DNA of 64,000 bases from Letharia columbiana (taxonomy: Eukaryota; Ascomycota; Lecanoromycetes; Lecanorales; Parmeliaceae), in NCBI RefSeq assembly GCF_014066305.1, contig NW_023501044.1:760001-824000 (forward strand), read 5' to 3'. How positions within the stretch are numbered: position 1 is the stretch's first letter; each line of letters opens with the position of its first letter. Below are positions 23,484 through 35,200 of this stretch, piece by piece. A model generated the notes under the pieces. That model was not told the DNA's origin, did not search any database, and saw only the letters and a program-made list of their open reading frames with translations. Position numbers and translations under genes: made by a program.

Positions 23484-26032
23484 TCAGACCTAGCTCAAGT
23501 GCTCGGAGAGTTTTCGTGTGCTTCTTGACGTTGCTGTTTCCCGAGCGAATGATCCTGTGCCAAACCCACTCGTTTTCACGTTTTTCTTATCTACTTCGAC
23601 GGATTGATGACGTGAATAAAGAGAAGGAGTGAAGCGAAGGTGCACAGCAAGGAAGCAGCGGTATCGGCGGGCACAGTTGGTTTTGTTGTTTTAGATCTGG
23701 TTACAATGAAAAGAAGACGGTGGAGAGCAGCGGTATGGCTCGGACTGTCATAACGAGAGCACAGATGGAAGATGATAAACGAATGTGGTAACTGGGGTTA
23801 CTAAGGCTCCGATTATGTTTCAGGCTGATGCAGAGAAATCCATGTTTTATAGTCAAGGATGAGTATACAACTGCTAGGTACGAGTTGTTCAGCCAGCGGA
23901 AATGTAGTACGAGGAAGAATCAGTCATCAAAAATAGAAGCGCGGAGGTTCATTTTACCTATGGTGTAGCTTCGCCTTCACCAACTGGAGATACCCGGCAG
24001 TACTTAGCGAGTTAGGGTTGAGGGTAGCGAAAATGACATAGCTCCCTGCAAGTAATCGGGCGAAGTGAGATTGTGATGTGATAATGGTCGAGTAAGTGGT
24101 TAAAGGAGCAGGTGCGGTAAGGTACAGGGATGAAGAGACTACTGGTGATACACTGGGCCGTCAGGTCTGGTGTTTTATTGAAGGAGAGATGCAAGGCGTG
24201 GGATTGAATAGAAGCGGGTCGAAGGCGCGACAGAGGGAAAGTACGCATGGAACTCCTCCTCCTGGCTTGGAAGCAGTAGTCGAGGAGCAACGATGTGACT
24301 GGTGGTTGTAGTCGCGGTCGTGGTCGTGCTGGTGATTCCCATGGATCCAGCCCGAGAGTCTTTCTTTAGGTAGTTCCTTCACCTCGCGATACGAGGCGGG
24401 CCGAGGTCAAGCGCAGGGCCGCATGCAACCCAAGGCTAGAAAGTAGAAAGGAGATCAAGAGGACACTGTTGATTTGGTGAAAGGTAATAGAGAGAGGAGA
24501 TCAGGATGACATCAACGGAGGGGCTGTGTATAGAGGCAACGGCCAGGGGAAAAAAAAGGCGAGATATGCAGTAAACGGAAAGTCAAGAGAGCCCTTACCT
24601 AAACAGGCGCACAATGTACATTTATAGTTTGGTGTGTTTATATAAATAGATTGTTGTGCATACTACCTTACTCTAGCAATGAGTCTGTTTGGCTGCCAAG
24701 CCTCTGCAAAGTATCAAGCAAACCAAACCACCATGATTTTATTTGAATACTCGTATTTCCAGCATTGCCATTGTTTACCAACAACTTCGTATTGGAAGTT
24801 TGCGAAAATTCAAAATCTAAATATCGCATGTCTTGATCTTCTGAACACACGGGCACGGCCTCTATCTCTTCCTACTCTAATCCCGCCTTCCTCCTTGCCC
24901 CTTCCAGTAATTTCTTTCACCAACGTCGGAATTCTCTACCCGTGACACCTGCGGTCAGCTTTGTGATCAGTATTAACCTGCTGAGCTCAGCGGCCGTTCT
25001 GGCTTCTAAGTTCCACTCTCGAGCTGCAGCATGATTGCATCTCTGCTGGGATTCGTCGACTTGATGAGACGGAGAGCGCATCATTGGAATCGTTTGGGGT
25101 AATCCGGAGCCGTTGGCCTTCGGTGAGATTTAATGCAGTTCGGCTCCACCGATGTCTTTATTCACGATTCCGGAATCATAGGCCGACGTTGCATCTCGGG
25201 CCTGTCTCAGTTCTCTTCTGCGGAACTGGTCTTACCTTGACGGCTTCCATACATGCAAAAAAGCTTCAAGTAATCTTATGCAAGATATTTCTCGCAACAT
25301 TAGATTATTGCAACCCTTCTATTTCCATCCATCTGCAAATAGTCATTGCAAAGCTTTCACGTAGCCTAGCGAGCTCTTCGAAGAGTAGATGTCCTGGTAG
25401 TATTATGCTCACAACTCGCTTGGCGCCGTCGCCAACTGCACGCCCAGCCAGTACTGATCCACAGTGATCATCAACAGGCCACCGAGACTACAAAGCCGAC
25501 CAATTTTCCTTTACTTGTCTCCATTCTTGTGAGAGATCTTACCGGATTAATAGATATAATACTGGTCAAGCATTGCGACTGCCAGAACGATCTATGCACA
25601 ATGGCCAGGTCAAATTCGGTCACAAGCATCGCCAATCAACGCACTGTTTTCCCACGAATGTGAAGTCGGGTGTCGAATACGTTGCGCAGCAAATGCTTCA
25701 CGAGTCTAAAGCAGTCCACCTGGATCTGTTGCAATCCATGCATTGCAGCCTCAACGCCACCATACCGGTTGCTTCAACCTGCTGAAAATGCTCAATACCG
25801 CTGACCCTTGTTTTGAACGACGCCTGGATCACCTACGCCCTTCAATGCAACGGGAGTATAAGCACATATCGTATGCGGAAACCCTGCCACTACCTTTTTG
25901 CCTCTTCTCGATACTTCGAGCCATCGCTGTGTTCTCATTAAACCGTGATTTGAGGAATTGCAGATCATAACCATGAGCAGCGATAAGGGATGTGAGCAGT
26001 ACCATCATCGCATCCTCGTCACATTCACAAAA
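23484..26032. other. 2.5-kb gene-free region upstream of the Zn2Cys6 gene
   Basis: This interval holds the promoter and leader of the transcription factor and the 3' end of the Kap104 gene. Open frames of 60-127 codons on both strands (for example 25084-25467) show no motif or family resemblance. Purine-rich runs occur around 23,600-23,760 and 24,460-24,560. No tRNA or repeat is recognised. Long upstream regions are common for fungal regulators, but an unannotated non-coding transcript is also possible. Confidence 0.45.
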
Positions 26033-29002
26033 TCAGAGGTCGTATGACGCTCTTAATCTCTGCTGATCTGATTGAGGAAGCTGGGCAATGAACGCGTCAA
26101 AGTCTGGGATCAGAGATTTGTATCCGACAAGATTCTATAATTTTCATTGTAAGTATGGAGTGCGCATCGGTAGTGAAATTTCGGCTTACCCGTTGAAACG
26201 AGCCCTCAACTGTCTCATCTTGGTGGAAAGGACTGGTCCCATCTTTCTTGTACGCAGCGCTTGCTTTGAAGTATTCAAGCAAACAACTTCCCATTGCCTG
26301 GGGATTTTTCTCGATTGTACGATTGAGGCCAAGGAATGCATGGCCTTTTTCGTCATTGTTTTCGACGGGTTCGATGATATGCAGGAACGGGTTTGCAAAT
26401 TCGGCGAGATGTGGTGCTAGTTGTTGAGAACAATCAACTCCAAGCCGACCCAGAGCGATGACGGCGTTCTCGCCAACAGATGTCGGCACCTGCGGGTTGC
26501 CGATGATGCTGCTGAGGCTATGGTAGATTTCCTCCACGAAAGGTATCATTCCTTGCTTATACTTCATCGCTATCTCTCCGCAAGACCAGCATGCGTTATT
26601 GATGACACTGAACCCTGTGTCAACGTCGTCATCGCGCAAGTTGTCGAGATCCAGTTGTCTGATCAACACAGGTATTAAAGATGGAAGGAATGGATTCAGC
26701 TGAGGAAAAATGTTGACTGCGCAATCCCCTAGCAAAGCATAAGATGACTGACGTACATCATTGCTGGGATCCTCCATGCAGAACATGAGTAAATCGAAAA
26801 ATCTTGGCTGAGATGAAGTTACAAGCTCACCACTCTTAGCAGGAGCCAAAGCCTGGATTATCGCACTAAGGAGGTCAAGACTAGTGACCAGGAAGTCCTT
26901 GTCCGGCTTCTCCATTGGCTCGTTGTGGACTGCCAGGAGGTACTGCTCCAGATTCTGGTGGATAATTCGAATGCATCGTGCAAATATGGGGATGGCGAAC
27001 GGGGCAAAGGCATCACCCAAGGCTGTAGCAACGTATGATAGGCACTCAAGCAGTGGAAATAACTCCTGTGACTGATCCGAAACTTTGCTCCACCTTTTGA
27101 TTATGGCCGGCATCAACAGATCAATTAGGTCCTGTCTCCTGAGTGGTGGCCCCACTTGTTCCGCCAAGGTCTGTACACAATCATATAAGATGAACATGTT
27201 TTTGTCCTTATACCTCTCGAAGCACTGAACGAACTGCTGGATAATCGGCGCACAGTAAGGAGTCAATTCCTTACTCGCTCTCTCTTCTAGGTTAGCAAAA
27301 GCTGATGCTGCGGACTCTTGCACCCTTTTGCTCTTGTCCAACATCCTATTCAAAATTCCCTCCATCATGGGTTCGAAAAACGATTTCTTGTCATTGGGGT
27401 TGTCGAGCTGCGAAGCCCAGCCAGAATAGCGCCCCAGGGCCCAGCAAGTAATCACTCGGACTGCAGGCTCAACATCGCTGAGCAGCGAGATAAGATACGG
27501 GACCAAGTCTGGGAGATGTGGGTTTATCGCTTCCATGCACCCTTCAGCGACGGCACCAATTGCCAGCACCGCAGCTTCTCGATTTGGCCAATCTTGATGA
27601 CGAAGATTCTCCTTCAAATAGGGGAGCGCAATTTGGAATACGGAGGCATGAAATGTCGAGGCAAGAACGTCTAAAGCTGCAGCTGAGCATTTCCGGAGAT
27701 TCCATTGTTCTTCAGCATCAGTTACACCATCATCGTCTTCCTCGACCTCTCCTTCGCTGAGAGCATCATCGTCAGGCATCACATGCTTGGAGCCTTGTCC
27801 GTTTGCTCCTCCATCGGCGGCTTGACCGTTGGTAAGCGTCCTGGGTGTCTTGGATCTGACGAAGTGCGGTTTGATGTCCTCTGCTCGATCATCCACCTCT
27901 GCGTCATCTCCGTCTCCTTCTAAATGCATCACAGCTTCTTCGTCATAAACCATACTTTCCAGAAGAACAGGAACGATCTTGTGGAGATACGGTCCCAGGG
28001 TGGCACACATTTTGTCGTTCTCGCTAATTGCAAGCCAGAATTCAGCGGCCTCTAAGGCTAGATCTGGGTCATCGGTGTTCCTCTGCTGAATGGCCATGTA
28101 ATCCACCAAACCTCCCATATGTGGCTGAACTTTGTCAGGTCTGATATCTACAATCAGTACAAAAGACCGGCAGACGTTGCGGCGGACATCGTCGCTAGAA
28201 TCATTCGCCAATTGAAAGAGTCTGGCAAGAATCGGGTCCAGTGATGCTACGAGAGCCTGGGGCTTTTGAGGGATGAACGAGTTGAGGCTGGCCAGCGCCA
28301 GCGCGCGGACCCTGGCGATTGGACTGGATGTAACGTCAAGTAATCGAGGTATTATGAAGTTGAGAGGCCGTGTCCCCTCGTAAACCTTGTCGAGCTCCCT
28401 CTTACTATCTTCGCAAACCTTGGCCAAGGCACCCATCGCTCCTTCTTGTGTCGATGGGGTGATATTGCCTCGTTCATTGCCTGCTAACGAAAACAACTCT
28501 GGTAAAAGCTCAGGCCAACCGAGAACACCCCCTCGTTGAACTGTCTCGGTGATAACAGTACCGGCAAAGCTCCTTATTTGCGAATTGGGATCTTGTAAGC
28601 ACACAAGCACAGCCGCCCGAATATAGGCATGGCTTGGCTGCGGTATGTCTTTATAATAAGCCTTGATGTTATTTTTGAGGCTCAAAGCTGCTGAACTCCG
28701 CACGAGGTTTAGATTCGCTGAGTTGAGGTTCAAAGTCTGCAGTAATTGCCCGTTGGAGAAGATGTAGGTCAAGTAATTTGTAATATCTGGAGAAGATTTC
28801 GCTTGGGCAAGCATCTATTTCACGTTCTATATTAGTAGAGTTTGGTTTAGAAGGACGGAACGACGTCTTTGAAAAGTTAAGAACTCACATGAGTGGCATT
28901 TCTTTGGGCTGTCTGGTCGTGTGCGCTCAATGCATCCTTGAGATAGCCCACCAATTGCGTCAATGGCTCTGCCTCTGGTTGCCACGCCATAGGAGCCGCC
29001 AT
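26033..29002 (-). CDS. KAP104: Transportin / importin beta-2 (karyopherin Kap104)
   Basis: This import receptor handles PY-NLS cargo such as mRNA-binding proteins. Three exons (29002-28889, 28814-26190, 26134-26033) give 946 residues. The N-terminus AAPMAWQPEAEPLTQL fits the transportin start; an alternative ATG lies four codons downstream (28990). HEAT repeats run throughout. The hallmark acidic insertion of repeat 8, rich in Asp and Glu, lies at about residues 338-408 just before WNLRKCSAAALDVLA, and identifies transportin rather than Kap95 or Kap123. The last 55-bp intron is needed to reach the conserved end (DFDAFIAQLP, then RLRASYDL); reading through it gives a false terminus. It is the last normal gene before the A+T-rich block, with its start about 1 kb from the boundary. 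Confidence 0.96.
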
Positions 29003-29960
29003 GCTAGGAGGTAAAATCTGGAATAGCGCAGCGCTGAGATAGCCGCTAGTAGATGAAGTACGCCTAGTCACATTCAAGAGATCGAAATTTTGTGCAGCAA
29101 GAGCTAAGTCCAAAGTTTGTCTATGAAAGCAAGGACTCTGGGTGAGCCAAGGTTGCCTTGGATCCTCCCAAACAAAATCAGCACAACCCGGATCGATGTC
29201 TCGCCCAATAGCTTAGAGTTGGTGCTGCATGATTTGTACTGGCGCGGACCCTCAGTCGGGAGATAAAGTGATCTCTGCAAAGGGTTGACGGCTCAATGTT
29301 TCTTCTCTCTTGTCAAGCAGGTCTCGGTATACCCAGAGTTGTGGCACAGTCGATAATAGTAGAAGTTTGAAAGGTAATGAGGCTGCGATCTTCTCCCGAC
29401 AGTAAAAACAGTTGCCCCATAGTAGCGTGGTTTAGAGGGGAAGCTCGGAAATATTTGTGGTGTGCAGGAAGCATTGCCGCCTTTACGATCGGCACCGCGC
29501 TTAACTGCGCTTAAAGGCCTAGTTTCACTACTTCATTTATGGTTGCCCACTGTGGTAACGAGTCACTCTTCCACTGCAGTGCTCTGAATAGCGAAATAAA
29601 GGACGATCCACTCCTAGTCAAATCATCTATCTCATAGCGCAAGTGTTTTGGAGATGTATAATTCCAGTGGTGGGAATTGGTTGATCCACTGACCTAAGCG
29701 ATCGCATCCTTTTCCCTGGCATATGAAAGACTTTAGCCTTGAAACAAGTGGGTAAGCATTGTTGCTTTCCTCCTCTATTTGTGAATCCTATTGGACCGTC
29801 ATGTGCTACATATACCGTTTCTCTCGGCCCTTCTAATTTTTGTTTGACTCGATTTTCTTATCAAGTGATAAGTCTAACGGAATCTCTCACTCGAACGATC
29901 TTCAGTTATACGAGGGGAAAGTCGACTACTAGCCTCACGTAGAGGCACTAGAGGGTGCAA
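29003..29960. other. Kap104 upstream region up to the edge of the AT-rich block
   Basis: Composition is still that of ordinary intergenic DNA up to about 29,950, then A+T rises abruptly. It contains the Kap104 promoter. A 67-codon frame at 29739-29942 has no recognisable feature. Confidence 0.45.
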
Positions 29961-30422
29961 AAAGTCATTGAATAAACTAGTATCATAATAGGTATGTCAT
30001 TCTAGTATGTAAGAAACTTTATTCTTTTTATCTAGAAATTTATTACTTTATAATAATAGTAAGCTTAGTAAAGCTTAATAAAGCTTAGTAAAGTAAGTAT
30101 CTTTCTCTTATCTTACGTAATAATATTTCTATAGATAAGAAGAAAGTATAGCGATCTCGCTAAAGTAAGTAAAGAAGTAAATATCTATTTAAAACTTTTT
30201 AAAGAAACGTCTTTTTTTTTAAAAGAAACGTCTTTCTTAAAAAAGTCTTTTTTTAAGAAATATTCCTTCTTAAAGAAATATTCTTAAGAAACTTATAAAG
30301 AAACCTTCGAAGAAATTCTCGAAGAAATCTTCTTTTTAAAGAAATTAAAGAAAGCTAATACTTATATCTATAAGAAAGTAAATACTCGACGAAATTCCCG
30401 AATTCTTATCGTGGTGTTTTTT

Positions 30423-30490
30423 ATTTCTAGCGAGAAGGCGTTTCTTAGCGAGAAGGTATTTTCTAACGAGAAGATATTTCTTAGCGAGAA
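30423..30490. repeat. Minisatellite, about 4 copies of an 18-20 bp unit
   Basis: Four imperfect copies of a unit containing AGCGAGAAGG followed by TTTCTT are visible in tandem. The preceding 200 bp (30,200-30,360) is rich in short inverted repeats built from TTTAAAGAAA-like words. Confidence 0.7.
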
Positions 30491-30697
30491 TAATATGAAT
30501 TATATATACGTACTAGTTCGTCTTTATATTCTTTAATAAAATCTATAGTATTATTAAGATTTTTAATATTATATTACTTATTATATACTAAATCGTAATC
30601 TTTTTATTTAATAAGATATTTTATAGTAAAACTACGATCTTTAATTATAATTCTCTTATTAAATAATTAGTCGATCTTATAAAACTTTTATTTCTTA

Positions 30698-30985
30698 ACG
30701 AGTAAAGGTCTATAAATTAAATTTATAATTTCTTTTTTAATTAGAGCTATCGAGTAAATAGATAGCGATTTAGATAAGCGATCTTTAATAAGCGAACTTT
30801 AGTAAGCGATATTTGAATTTCTTACGCTTTAATAATTATAAGATTTTATTTAAATATTCTTTTTTTATCTAAAAGCCTATATTTCGTTCTATAATTTAAA
30901 AAAAAATTAAAATTTTAATAGAAAATAAAAAAGTTATTCTATATATTATCTTATAAGCTCGAGTAATAGCGAAAATTTTAGATCT
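30698..30985 (-). mobile_element. E-family element, degraded fragment
   Basis: The segment starts with ACGAGTAAAGGTCTATAAAT and continues in alignment with the short E copy at 62,578: the shared words include GAGCTATCGAGTAA, AAGCGATCTTTAATAAGCGA and AATAGAAAATAAAAAAGTTA. Similarity fades at about 30,985, where the miniature LTR element has inserted. The remaining half is not clearly recovered on the other side. Confidence 0.65.
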
Positions 30986-30988
30986 ATC

Positions 30989-31172
30989 TATTAAAAGTAG
31001 AATATTAGATATATTAGAAATTAAATAATTATAACTAAAAGACTAATTATTAATTTATAAAATATACGAATATTTATATATATAAAATAAATGATTAATA
31101 GTAACTAATAATTACTAGTTCTAGTAATACGCGATATATTATACGATAGTCGAAGGGGCTAATATTATAATA
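30989..31172. repeat. 184-bp LTR, left copy
   Basis: It starts TATTAAAAGTAGAATATTAG and ends GGGGCTAATATTATAATA. It differs from the right copy at only a few positions, for example around 31,090-31,120. Confidence 0.85.
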
Positions 31173-31319
31173 CTCTTCGATAGCTCCTAGAAGCTAGATT
31201 TTCTAAATCCTAGTATATCGTATTTCATATATATTAGTTTTTAAATCTACGCTTTATATTCGAGATTAATTATTTACCCGACCTCGTTAAATCTATAAAA
31301 AACCTCGATAGAGAAAATA

Positions 31320-31575
31320 AAAAGAGTGTCGAGACTTTTTGAATACCCGTTTCGGAACCTCGAAATAATATAAGGGTTTTTAATATTTTGCTCGTATTGT
31401 TTCGAGACCTCGAATAGTTTGCTCGTATTATTTCGAGACCTCGCCCGTATTATTTCGGGATCTCGGAATAAGGATTTTAATGGTTTGCTCGTATTGTTTC
31501 GAGACCTCGAAATGATCTAAGGATTTTGATGGTTTACCCGTATTGTTTCGAAATCTCGAATGAAATAAGAATTTT
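31320..31575. repeat. Tandem array inside the miniature LTR element
   Basis: About five or six imperfect copies of a roughly 28-bp core, TTTGCTCGTATTGTTTCGAG followed by ACCTCGAA, are separated by spacers of 0 to about 22 bp. It is clearly richer in G+C than its surroundings. Confidence 0.75.
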
Positions 31576-31608
31576 AGTTCGATATTTTTTATGTAAGATA
31601 GAAATTAA

Positions 31609-31663
31609 ATAGCGATAGCCCTCTCGTCGATGGGTACGAGTTAAAAAAATGGGCTGTCGCTAT
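31609..31663. other. Compound hairpin in the miniature LTR element
   Basis: ATAGCGATAGCCC at 31,609-31,621 pairs with GGGCTGTCGCTAT at 31,651-31,663: 13 positions, one of them G-U in RNA. The loop contains a second 5-bp stem (CTCGT with ACGAG). Its role is unknown. Confidence 0.7.
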
Positions 31664-31768
31664 AAGATATATCTATTTATAAACGATCATCGAAGACTTA
31701 GTTTAATATTCATATTAGAAAGTATAAGAATATTCGATACTACTCTATTCGCTTTCGAGCTTATAATC

Positions 31769-31952
31769 TATTAAAAGTAGAATATTAGATATATTAGAAA
31801 TTAAATAATTATAACTAAAAGACTAATTATTAATTTATAAAATATACGAATATTTATATATATAAAATAGGTGGTTAATAATAACTAATAATTACTAGCT
31901 CTAGTAATACGCGATATATTATACGATAGTCGAAGGGGCTAATATTATAATA
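31769..31952. repeat. 184-bp LTR, right copy
   Basis: Same length and same orientation as the left copy, followed directly by the target duplication CTATC. Confidence 0.85.
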
Positions 31953-32146
31953 CTATCGTATATAGATTAATTATTTTAACGAATTATATAAACTATATAA
32001 TAAAGACTATATATCGAATTCTATAAAATAATTTATTTTAAATAATTTACGTTCTTTATAATATGTTAATACGATATATCTATTATTTTTACTTATAATA
32101 AGTTTAGTAAAATCTATTATTCGTTTTAGCTTACGTATTAATAGAG

Positions 32147-32205
32147 AGTTAATAAATAGTTAATAAATAGTTAATAAATAGTTAATAAAGAGTTAATAAA
32201 GAATT
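32147..32205. repeat. 11-bp tandem repeat (AGTTAATAAAT), about 5 copies
   Basis: Consecutive near-identical copies are seen by eye in otherwise featureless AT-rich DNA. Confidence 0.75.
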
Positions 32206-35200
32206 AATTATAAAGTAATATAATAGTAATTCTATATTAGTAAATTATTATATCTTAGTATACTATAAGTAGCTCTATATAAACTATATTTAATATCTTT
32301 AATTATACGCTCGTACTAGTATATCTAGATAATAGATATCTACTTAGTTTATTTAATAGCTACTATATTTATTATCTAAATAACTAAAATAAACGTTACG
32401 CTACGCTATTAATCTATAATATTATTATATAATACTATCTCTTCTTTAAGCTTTAATTATATATTCGTTTATATATTAAATAAGTATTATATAATATAAA
32501 TAAATATAACTAATTTATCTAAAGAAAAAATAATATTATATTTAATAGATATACGCTTAAAATAATTAATTTATAATATTAACTATAGCGCTACTTTTTT
32601 TTTAAATAAGTTTCTATTAAGATTAAAATAGTTTTTTTTATAATATTTATATATTTAATAATATATTATATAGTAGTATAATAATCTTTTATAGTCTCTC
32701 TTACTATAGATAATTAATAACTCATTTATTTTTATATATATATAAGTATATAGTACTTCGTCGAAGTCTTTAGTAATATAAGTAAGTTTATCTATCGAGC
32801 TCTTATAAGTATATTACTTTTTATATATATTCTAAATAATACGACTTATCTAGCTAGTCTAATTTATTAAAAATATTAATTATATAAATAATATTATAAT
32901 ATAAAGCTAGTAATTTATATATATACTAATTTATCTATCGTCTATATATTAAAAGATTTAATATTATATTTAGTATTAAATTATTTTTAATATTTTCTAA
33001 ATCGTCTTAATATAGCTCTATTATAATATATATAATAAGAAAAATATATTTCTTTTAATAATAGATATATATAAAATATTATAGTAGTTAATTTTTTCTA
33101 ATATTAATCTATATATAATTATTAATACTATATATATATCTTCGATTAACTTTAAAAAAGACTTTATTAATTTATTTAAGAAATATACGCTATATTATAC
33201 TTATAAATCTATATAAATAATTTTATAATATTATTTTAAAGTAGCTATATTAAAGTTTAATATATTAAAACTATATTTATTTTTATAAATAATTATAAAG
33301 TATTAAATAAAGCTATATTATAAATTAAGTTTTATTAAATTAATTATTATCTTAATATAAAAGAATTTATTAAATATAAATTTTTTAAGCGAGATCTATA
33401 TAGAGTAATACTCGCTATCTTTTATAACGCTATAAAAGTCTTTTATATAATTCTTATCTAGATCTTACTTATTAATTAAAAAAAAGCTTTATATTAATAT
33501 TATATACTAATTATTAAATAATCTAAATATTTTTATTATATCTAAATAATTATAATTTTAAATATCTATTAAAGTTTAATTATAATAATTATTATATTAT
33601 ATTCTTTATAAATAAATAATTTATTAAATTTAATAGCGTTATAGCGTTTATTATATCTTTAAAAACTCTAAAAAGTAATTATTAATAATTACAATTATAG
33701 GGAAAATAGTATAAATAACTTATACTTTAATTCTCTCACTAAAATATTTAAATTTATAACTATTATATACTCTCTAATATTATTTATAAGATAAAGATTT
33801 ATATAAATATTCGAAAGCTTAAAAAGCTTCTTAAATTTATTATTACGAGGTTTCCTTTATTTTTATTCTTATTTTTTCTTTTTTTTTCTCTTAATCTTAA
33901 TTAGTTTAAGCTTCGATATATACTATAATACTTCTATTTTCGAGTTATTATACGCTATATTCGAAAGAACTTTCTTTAAAATAATTTTATCTTTCAAAAT
34001 TATTCTTATTCTTATTAGAGTTATTAAAGTCTTTTATAATAAATATTATATATATAATTAGCTTCTAATAAATTTTATATATATTTAAAATTTATTAATA
34101 TAGTATAATTAATTTAATATATTTTTAATTATTAATAATAATATTAGATTAAATAATAAGTTTAAATATTTATATAATAGTCTAAAATAGCGTTATTTTA
34201 AAGATTATAACTTTTTTTATAATCTATAAAAATAAGAGATAAATTTATTTAATTATTATTTTATTATATAGAATTAATAATATTAATAAAGTAGCTTTAT
34301 CTATCTTTAAAAGTAATTATAATTAAATATAGAATATTAAACTTTAAATACGCTTTTATTTAGAAGAAAAGTAAAATTTTTAAAATATCTTAAGATAGAT
34401 AGTAGATTTACGCTTAATAAGAATTATAATTATTAAGAATCTCTAAAGAATTCTTTTTAAATCTCTTTACTTTAAGTAAGAAAGCGTTATAGACTTTAAA
34501 TTAAATAAGATTTAAGAATAGCGCTAGCTTCGCGATTAGAGGGATATTGAGTTATATATTAATATTCTAAATAAACTTCTTAAATTTAATATTATCGAGA
34601 TCTTAAGTAAATTTATATTATTAAATAATCTTTTAATAATATCTATTATTCTCTATAATATTAAAATTTAAATTTACTTTTCTTATTTTTTAAGTAATAG
34701 TAAATATAATAGTTTATAATAGCGATATATCTTATAAAAGTTATTATTATCTATCTACTAAGATATATTTCTTAAAAAAGATTAAGATAAAAGTTTAAAA
34801 TATATTTATAACGCTATTAATTTTAAGCTTTATTTTATAATTTAGATTCTATATAAATTTATAAAAGACTTTTATTATATTCTTAATATTAATATTATAA
34901 GATTTTAAAAATAAAGTAAATATATTTATAAGTTTTCTACGCTTCGCGTAGTCTAGATATATTAAAATAAGATAAAATACTTTAAGTATATAATATATAT
35001 TTCTATAAATATCAAAATTATTAATAAAGAGAAGATAGAGAAAATTAATAGAAGATTTTATAATAATAACTTCGAGATAATTATAATTAAAATATACTAT
35101 TTTAAGCTCGTTATAAATTAAATATAATTAATATAAAGATTATATAGTAGATAAATTAAAATTAAAAATTTTTTAAATAAAGCGATAATCGTCTAAATAG

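Larger units (their letters stand above)
30989..31952. mobile_element. Miniature LTR element (TRIM-like), complete, with 5-bp target duplication
   Basis: Two direct 184-bp repeats (30,989-31,172 and 31,769-31,952) bound a 596-bp interior, 964 bp in all. The 5 bp on each side are identical, CTATC at 30,984-30,988 and at 31,953-31,957. That is the target duplication expected of an LTR retrotransposon. The interior is far too short for gag-pol and has no open frame. It holds a GC-richer tandem array and a long hairpin. Ends read TA...TA, consistent with TG...CA after RIP. It therefore fits a non-autonomous terminal-repeat retrotransposon in miniature. Primer-binding site, polypurine tract and orientation could not be fixed. 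Confidence 0.8.

Noticed and set aside
25084..25467. 127-codon plus-strand frame in the gap before the Zn2Cys6 gene
   Set aside because: No family resemblance, composition like random DNA, and no supporting introns or context.
15614..29002. Kap95 and Kap104 as a functional gene cluster
   Set aside because: They are separate karyopherin genes 7.4 kb apart on opposite strands with unrelated genes between them; nothing shows co-regulation.
30989..31952. Interpretation as a pair of MITEs or a CRISPR-like array
   Set aside because: The repeats are in direct orientation and equal in length. One 5-bp duplication surrounds the whole unit and the same repeat occurs as a solo copy, all of which fit LTRs. 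No CRISPR repeat-spacer pattern is present.
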